From Phoronis australis (Eukaryota > Phoronida > Phoronidae): a DNA stretch of 64,000 bases. Position numbers and translations under genes: made by a program. Shown here piece after piece: positions 27,001 through 36,000 of this stretch (position 1 is its first letter; every line of letters starts with the position of its first letter). Where the stretch lies: contig NMRA01000319.1 in NCBI GenBank assembly GCA_002633005.1, positions 353,546 through 417,545 on the forward strand, in the 5' to 3' direction. Below the pieces are notes generated by a model that saw only the letters and a list, made by a program, of their open reading frames with translations, was not told the DNA's origin and ran no database searches.

Positions 27001-30000
27001 AGAGAAGACGGAGGACGCCACTATTGAAGACAAGGGCGGAGAAGAGAGGGAGACACCTAGTGTTGTCAGCCGTAGTGACTCGCCGAAGAAGAAGAAGAAG
27101 AAAAGCACCAAGAAATGGATGGTAAGTTAGATACAATGTTATGATCATGTAAAAAACCCGTCTAAATATCCATGTGTTTTCAATTGGTATGTTTCAATTC
27201 GGGAGTAATCTGGACAAAATCTTGACTGGTGTTTCTCCTCGCACTTAAATTATGACAACTTAACAAATAAACAATTAGCGACTAGGTGTGAAGTTGCATT
27301 AAATTCTGACTAAAATTTGATAGAAATGACATTTGATTGAGACAAAAGTTTGATTAAACTGCCCATTAATTTTGGGAAGAAGTCTGTCCAAGTTTAGAAC
27401 TTTAATCGAGTCGTGAAAAAATCATGTGATGAATGTAAAACCAAACACAGGTAAATATGGTCACAAAAAATGATAGTTTTTACTCTGGGTGTGGTCTTAA
27501 ACCAAAGAAATGTGACAAAACAAAACTTGTGTTTGTCTTGTAAAAGTCGCTTAATACCATTACAATACGATGTTCATTGTGCAAAAAAACTTACGTGAAG
27601 GAGCTGATCTAACCATGACGACAGTTTGTACGGCTTTTGAATGAATTAATTGTTAATTTTATGTTTGCGTATGTTACCAACAGAGCAAGAAAGAAAAAGA
27701 AGAGAACCTTAGGCGGTCGCTGGAGGTCAGTGAGGCAGACAAGGAGCGTCGCGCTGCCTGGGTGGCCATACGATGCGCTGCATTCACTGGTCAGGCCCAG
27801 AGGTCACGTGCACTATTAACGGGTGACGTGAGTGTCACGTCAAAACCGGTCATCAGCGAGGCAGTTGCTAAAACTCCAGAATTTGCAGTACTTGACTTGC
27901 TTGCGCACTATTGCCTGGGCGAGAAACGGAAGGTCTACAAAGGTAAGACAGTGATTTACGTAGCTTTTTGTTGGTAGTGGTATTATCGCGTATTCTAATT
28001 TATAACTAATTGCTAACAGGGCATTGAAACTGCTCCATTGCCATACCTCTTAATTCCACCTAAGGACCATGGACGTGGGGTTGGAGTTTAGTCCGACTGG
28101 GTATGGAGTTCTTTAATTGGGTTTGGAGTATTTTTGGCATGCGTGCAAAGTTTAGGGGCGCAGGTACGGAATTTGTATTGTGTGTTTGGTGTTAGGTGGT
28201 CCAGGACTTGGGTTTTGGACATGGTCAAAGGAAGTCAGAGGCACGGTTACAGAATGTTGCCAGCCCTTGGCTAAGTGTTTTGCAAGTAAATACTTGATAT
28301 TTGAATGGTCATACACTAGAGCAAGGTGATAAATCAAATGCTGTAGGTCTAAGCAGTTCAATTGCAGGCTTGCTGCTTTCAACATCAAAAACAGCCGTGG
28401 ATGGATGAAGAGGTTTTAATATGTACTAGGTAATTGAAGACACAATTTCATTTCTTGTTTACAGACAGAATGGAAAAAGACCTAGCCATCCTCACAGAGT
28501 CTCTAGAGGTGAAGAGGCCAGAGACTTACGAGGACCAGATTGACAAGTGCCGCAAGGAGGCACTGGACATCAGCTGGATACATCTGCTGGGTATGTACGA
28601 TGTGTGGTGCTCAACTTAAACTGTGTAACGCTATGACTTGGATTTAAATTCACAAACCATCACTAAATTATTAATACAAGCGTGATGTTTTATTTTATGA
28701 TAATTATATTGGAATATTTTTCTTTAATTCTCATTTTTTCAACAATGAATGTTTTATGATAATTTTATTAGAAGTCTGCATGGAAATGTAGAGTATATTA
28801 GTGTGTCCACTGGCATACCTACAGGGGTATCACTGTCCCTTGCGCATCTCATTTCCCTGCTCATTATAAGACGTCCCTACTCATCACCACTCATTTCACC
28901 ACCTCACGGTCACCAACATTTGCATGCCTGGTCCTCCTGTTAAATACTTGTGTATACACCAGTGAGTGTGGCCTAGTAGTTGAGTGTATGCGTCACTTCA
29001 GGTCCCACAGAGCTTCTCAGCTCATCATGTAGACAGTAGGCAAGCATCAGTGTGAGTCATAAACTTCACTGGATGGTGTATGGAAAGTTCCCCACCAGTT
29101 CCCATTGCTGCAATTTTGTGGTCAATGTGATCTAATATGAGAATTAGAACTCATTGAAAGTCAACTGGGCTGATGGCTAATAGTTTAGCCAGGTGATCGC
29201 CAAACAATGAACTAGTCTTGTATAATCTGTTGCTGAAGGTAGATCTTGGTTATGCCCCAAAACCTCGCTGCTAATGCCTCGTCAGGTTGTGAGTGCGAGT
29301 GCAAAGACAACAGTGTTTAAAGATCGACTGTGTCCCCGTGGTGTAAATAAATAATTTTAAATCTGGTTGTCAAGGCTGGTGAAAAAATCTTAACGTTTTC
29401 ATTTGATGAATAGGCATGTAGCACTAATCGTTAACCTGGATTGGGGAAGCGTTTTTGCTGGCTATCTTCTGCAATAGAGACATGCAACATTTTCTATTGT
29501 TTTCTACACCAGATTGTATATATGCATGGGTTTATTCTAGGCTATCAAAGTTTGCTACAGCGTCTGTGCAGTACAGCCACTCTGCCCATAGCCAATGAGG
29601 AACTCGCGAAGGCAGCTGGTGACCCTGCGCAGGAAGTGACCTCTGACCTTGGGTTCATTAGTCACATAAACTTTGACACTAGCCTCAACCAGGACGTGGT
29701 GAGGTCAGCGCTGGTCAGCGGGTCGTGGGCATTGAGAACAACACATATGCACGCATTCCTTGCTGAGAATCTCACGGTATGTTTACTCTGGTTGTCTTAA
29801 AAAATTCTTCCTTTAAAGTTTCAGTTCACCTGCCTTTTGTCTCAAATACTAACTTGAGCAGTAGTGCTTTCATTGGGAGTTTTTCCATCCAGAAATCACT
29901 TCTTGTCTGAGTGTGAAACAAGTTGAAAACACTGAGTTTTACCTCAGAAAGCGATTCATTTAAAAGTTTGTGTTTGTACACAAGACAGGTGCATTGGAAT

Positions 30001-33000
30001 TTTAACATGTAGCCTGTGAAACTCATTTTGTATTTAGAATTATATCAAACAACTAACTGTCGGATTCAATGAAAATGAAATGAAAGCTACGAAGCAGCTT
30101 ATCTCTTGAGGTCCAGGTAAAACCATTGTATTCTTCAAACAAGAGTAAAATGAAGAAAGGCATTCGTGGTATAGTTGTGTTAAGTTAGGAAACTAATTCA
30201 ATAATACCCACGACCTCCACTCCATCTATGCTATAGTTGCACAAAGTTAGGAAACTAATTTAAAAGTACCCATGACCTCCTCTCCACCCATGGTATCGTT
30301 TAGTCAGGAAAGAATTGCTGCTAATAAAATAATTCAAATTCTGCTGCAAACTTGCAGAGCACATTTTAAGATAACTGTCATTTGCCATAACTTGGCATGA
30401 AACCTTTATTCAGAATCAACGGAAACTTACAGAACTTTTAAGTTAAATATATGTTTTGGAAATTATTTAGATGTAATTGACAATGTAAAATAAATGTTAG
30501 GTCTGATATGGTAAGATTAAGGTGTTCAGTGCATGCACTAATGATTGAAAAGGGTAGATACTTGAAACTGAGGATACCGGAAAGGTTATGCCCTTTCTGT
30601 GTTGGGACATGTCAGAATATCATTTTGTTACCGAATGTTCATTCTACGATGACCTTAGGAAACAGTATTTGCCCACATGTAGCTGCAACAATCCCAATGT
30701 TACGAAATTCAACAGGGCCAGGACTTTGAAGGAAAAAGATATTATATGGTCAACATGTAAATTTGTTCATTTCGCATCCAAGCGAAGAAGAGGTTGTGTT
30801 AGTTTTGGTGTTTGACACTTACCTGTATTGTAACAAGGGTCGGAGCCCTAGTTGTTGAATAAAATTAAGGTTTGGACCAACTTCTGTAATTGGCTTCAGT
30901 TTTAAAGCAAATAAACCATTTTCAAGCCTCATAATTTTCAATGTTTTTAGAAGTTTTTAAAAAAATTGCAGTGTGTGATCTGGCATGAAATTTCACTCAC
31001 TTATTTTATGGTCTATGATTTTTTATTTTCGCTTGAACAACAACTTGCTTGGTAAAACCTCACCAATTTAGGACCAACAGTTGTGTTCTCTTGGTGATCG
31101 TGTGTTTATACGTTCCTAATCTGGAGACAATGCCTTACTTGGCTTTACATGCTTTGTCGGTCTGATGTTCATTTCAGCTGTATGTGTGTGTCCATTTTTG
31201 GTGTGCTCCTTGCCATCAGCAATGTTTGATGCAATAAACGTTCGGTCTTATGGAAATGTCCTGTCTGTGCTTCTACCTATTTACTTATCTTTACATTCAT
31301 TAGTGTCACGTGACATGGATAGTCAGTCCTTGACCACTCATTTTGTAGAAATACGCCGAGGAGTGCTCAGCCATTTACCCACCAGATGTGCTGCGGCTTG
31401 CTTACGACAAGACCTCTCTGATATCCCCAGATATCACATGTATCATGTACAGAGGAAACCTCCAGTCGTTGGCGGAAGCTGATGAAACAGACAGTGATGT
31501 AGCCATCGCTGCACCGCCGGGACTGTTGAGCAAGGTCTACAAGCCGTCGGACAAGGATGTTGTCACGGCACCGAGTAAGTAGTTAATATGGTTGCCTATG
31601 TTGGTTGAGTGGCGCCATGTGCTTGTTTTTCATGGGTGTCAATTTGAGATAGATTGATTGACTGAGCTCCGCTTTGTATCCAAATAGAGATCGTGGTCAA
31701 ATGAATAACTAAATACCACAGGATGATGTTTACGGTAATTCTGTTTTTGATTGAGGTGACTTGAGTTATTATTAATTAAACATCTTTACCATAGTTAATC
31801 AACTGAGTATTGTAAGTGCATTATGTAATGACAGCCCTATTGATTATCACTAAGATCAGAAATAAAATAATAAACTGTTTTTCTCTAAATTGTCCCTTCA
31901 GGTGCCGATCTCTGCCTTCAATGGTACATCCCATCCCTGGACGAGCCAGTTGTCAGTGGGCGGGCCTCAGTGAACTCAGCTGAGTCGTACATGGTTCTGC
32001 TCTATGCCATTGGTCGAAAGCCAGAGAAAGGTGTGGTCATACCACCTTCCAGTCTTCAATGTGGCATGGGATGGGTGTCGACCATGCAGTTGATTGATTT
32101 GCATGACAGGTGAGAAACATAAATTATGCAGGGTAAATTGTTTTGTTGCTTTCAGGAGTAATTAAGTAATTTAGGACTTGGAATAAATCTCAATATGTCC
32201 ATTGATTCACATGTTTGACAATGATGGTGTGATTGAAGAAGTAATTAAAGGAGCACTTTTATTAAATCATTAGAAAGGCACCACTTGGTTTCACTGAGGA
32301 CATAACAATGCAGAAGTGTGGCTTAAATTTCACCCAAAAATATCTGTCTAATGACAACTCTTAATTTAATTTGGTTTTGTTATTATTTGACTTAGAATTG
32401 TCATTTAATGTCATTTAGCATTTATCCTTAGTGTTACTGCATTTACCCTTTGACCTCAGCTTGTTCCATTGGATGGCAAATGAACAAGCTGGGTAGTTGA
32501 CCCATGACGGCGTTCTCCCGTTCAGTGACTTTACCAGACATAGAGGGTTGTGATCGTGTGATAACATCTAGCTCCTTTGTTAACTGCCAAGCACAGTCTT
32601 TTGTCTGGTATGACAACAGGCAGGCCAGTTACCTACCAGGCTTAATACAGACCACATGTGAACACAGTCAAACTCAGACAGAATTGGTATGTTCGGAAAG
32701 AATAGATTGTTGTAACTTCGGTTGTAGTCGGGCGATTTTGGCGATTCAAAAACTAAACACGATCAGCAGAAATGCTATTGGTTTATGTTCAAATATGTTA
32801 TAAATTAACTTTTATTTTTAACAGCACAGCACAGTCAGGCTAGATAGGATCTTATTGGAGATTAGAGCAATTATCGAACAAAAGAGAGCTGGCCCTCCTA
32901 AATGCCAGAATGGAGTTAATCAGTCGTGTAAGATGTTGGCTACAGGGGTCATCTTGCCAACTTGATGGGCTATAGAATCGAACAAGTTGGGATCAACGGA

Positions 33001-36000
33001 AAATGCCATAGGGGTGTAGCCTTTATCTTACGCATTTTATTAACTCCAGTCTGCTATTTATGGTAGGAGGGCGAGCTCTATTTTGTTCAATAATTGCTCT
33101 AATCAGATAAGACTGTATCCAGCCTGACTGTGTTGTTAAAAATAAAAGATAACAATTCTGAATTCCTCGTCAAGTGCTGATTGTGTTTATAGTTTTTGAA
33201 TCACCAAAATCGCCCAACTACAAAGTTAAGACAATCTATTTTTATCTGATTGCAAACTAATGCATTGGATTTGACCATGTTCATACGCTGTCGGTAATAA
33301 GGTGCAACCACTATACATTGTACTTTCATAATGTTTACGTCCAAGATAGAGATACATGATTCTTATGTTTGATCCAATACGTAGTTTTTAGCATAATGAT
33401 TATATATGACTTTGATAAACTTAAGATATTATGCCTGGTGTGTTGGTTTTATGTAGTTATGCGCATTACCACCACGGTCAAATGGATTAAAAGGTTAAAA
33501 ATCACATGGCCTGATTTGTCCAAAATTTTAAGATCTGTTGTGAAAAAATGCAGGTGTTCACGCTCACACTATGACGAAGGATTTTTATTTTGATTTTGTC
33601 TGATGTAGAAATTTCCAATTTAATTTAAAATTTTGCAAAAATAGGACTTTGGGGAAAAATAAAAATTCTTCATCCATATTCCTGAAATGTGGCCCAATTT
33701 TTGTGTAAAAATGACCTTGACACCCCTTGATGGGGCCTATCCTATAAGTGCAAAGACTGCATACTTGGTCACTTGATTTTGCCATTCATTATGCGTGAGG
33801 TCAGTTTGAACTCGAGGTCAAACGCAAAGGTTGCGTGGAGTTTGAATATGCTGTTAAAGTCGTGCATACTGAGTGTTTCAGGATCTATTAGTGTGAGATG
33901 GATGTTAAGCACACAAAAAATCCCCTATTCAAAAACAAAATGCACAACTTCGACAGCCCTACTCATACGTACATCTACGACCTAACGTGCGGCTTTTAAG
34001 GAAACTGGTCGCTGGGATCCGTTCCTCAGTGATGTGTACATTCTTGGGTGAAGTCCAGAACTAGTGATCCTAAAGAGCCACACAGGAAACTCCTTTCAAA
34101 ACGAGCAGGTGAAGCGGCTTTTTATTATTAAAAAACAGCTCAAGAGCAGCTCGAGTCCAATACCAACTGAAGCTAAATCTTTCATGGAATTAGTCCCAAT
34201 GGCAATGCTGATAAAATGGTTATTCACAAACTGAGAAAACATGACCTCAGCTACCATCACTTATTCATTGTTGTTGTTCTTTTACAGATGTCAAAAGTAG
34301 TTCTGCTTGAATTCAGTAACCCTTTGAGGCCTGGGAGATAATTAGCCTGCGTGTTAATTGTCATACCAGACAAAAGACTGTGCTCAGCAGTTAACAAAGT
34401 AGCTAGATGTTATCACATGCGCACAACGCTCTATGTCTGGTAAAGTCAGTGAAGTGAAGAAAGCCCTAATGAAAAGTTAATGAATCTAATGTTTGTTTTC
34501 TCCTTTTAATTAAAATTTTATATCGCTTCATGAGGTAAAAAGATCTATAACATTTTCATAAAACAAAACTGTTGAGAAATAAAGTTAAAATTTCTTTCAG
34601 ACTTACTGTTCTCACTCAACGCGGTGAGATTTCATTGGTCGAAAAAGCGCCAAAAGTGACGAAAGAGAAAGAACCAGTGAAAGTTACAAAGAAACAGGCC
34701 AGAATCAAAGCACTGTCACCCAAGGTCAAGAGGGACGAACAGCTGGAGGTAAGGGACATTTGTTTTTTGTTGAGTGCACCAAAATTTTCAACCTTCAAAC
34801 TGCGTTACATTAAGTTTCTAGCAGGGAATGCTCCCATTGACGTAATACATGAACTGCATTTAGCAATTCTTTGATCACGTGTAATTACGAATACTAACTC
34901 ACAGTGATTTTAATAGAGTGACGCAGTTGCAAAGCAAAAGGCTACACAGAAAATATGAACCACTGATGATGCATTTCAAGTATTGTATTTTCTTTGTCTT
35001 CGGCGTGTATAAATTATTGTAATTTCAAAATGCGCTGTCCGGTTTCAACTAAAAATATTGCTGTTACATATTTGGTTTTTAAGATACATGACTTGTGACT
35101 AAATGTCTTTCCTCGTGTTATCGCTAATTCACATAGTTTTTGACTGGCTGCCGATTGTTTAATGTTTCGTTTGTCCAGGGTTTGCTGCGACAGAGTCTAA
35201 ACGACGTACAAGCTTTGTTTGGCGTAACCATTCCCAAACCTGCACCTCCTTCATCAGAAACGGAAGCGACTGAGGAAATTGAGGTATGGGAAGATGGATC
35301 TAGTCATGTGACTTGTACTCCTAGGTTTTTGTACCTTATCAACAAAACTACAGATTTTATGTTTTGTGAAAGTGGATTTTTGTGTTTTTAATAGTCTATA
35401 ATTAATTGGGTCACATGGCTATGTTTTTGGTAAAATTAAGCAAAAAAGTAAAAAAGTACATTGATATCAAAACAACGGTGTCAATAGGATGACCAAATTT
35501 CATTTCATATATCTCAAAAATATTATTGTTGCTGTTTTCTAAATTATCACTTAATTTCTGTTTTATGCAGTTTTTTTAAATTTTTTTATGAAAAAGCGAA
35601 CCAAAACATTTATCTCTAACAGTGTCTTGAGAACAGTGCATATGGTTTCGCATGAATCTGATCAGCCATTTCTGAGGTGTGATGTCATTACGGCGTTTTC
35701 CCATTGCTCCCAACTTGTTCGATTCTATAGCCCAACAACAACTTGGGAAGTTTACCCCTTTAGTCAATATCGTACAGGACTGATTAACTCTATTCTGGCA
35801 TTTATGGTTGGAGGGCCAGCTCTCTTTTGTTCAATAATTGCTCTAATCTTCAATAAGATCGTATCTACCCTGACTGGGCTTTGCTGCTTTAACATATTTG
35901 AACATAAACCAGTAGCATTTCTGAAATCTTCCTCAAATGTTTAGTTTTTGAATCGCCAAAATTGCCCAACTGCAATCAAAGTTACGACAATCTATTCTTT

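Noticed and set aside
32504-32803. Open frame with an apparent homologue at 35933-36193
   Set aside because: The similarity is at DNA level between two copies of the same foldback repeat; neither frame looks like a known protein.
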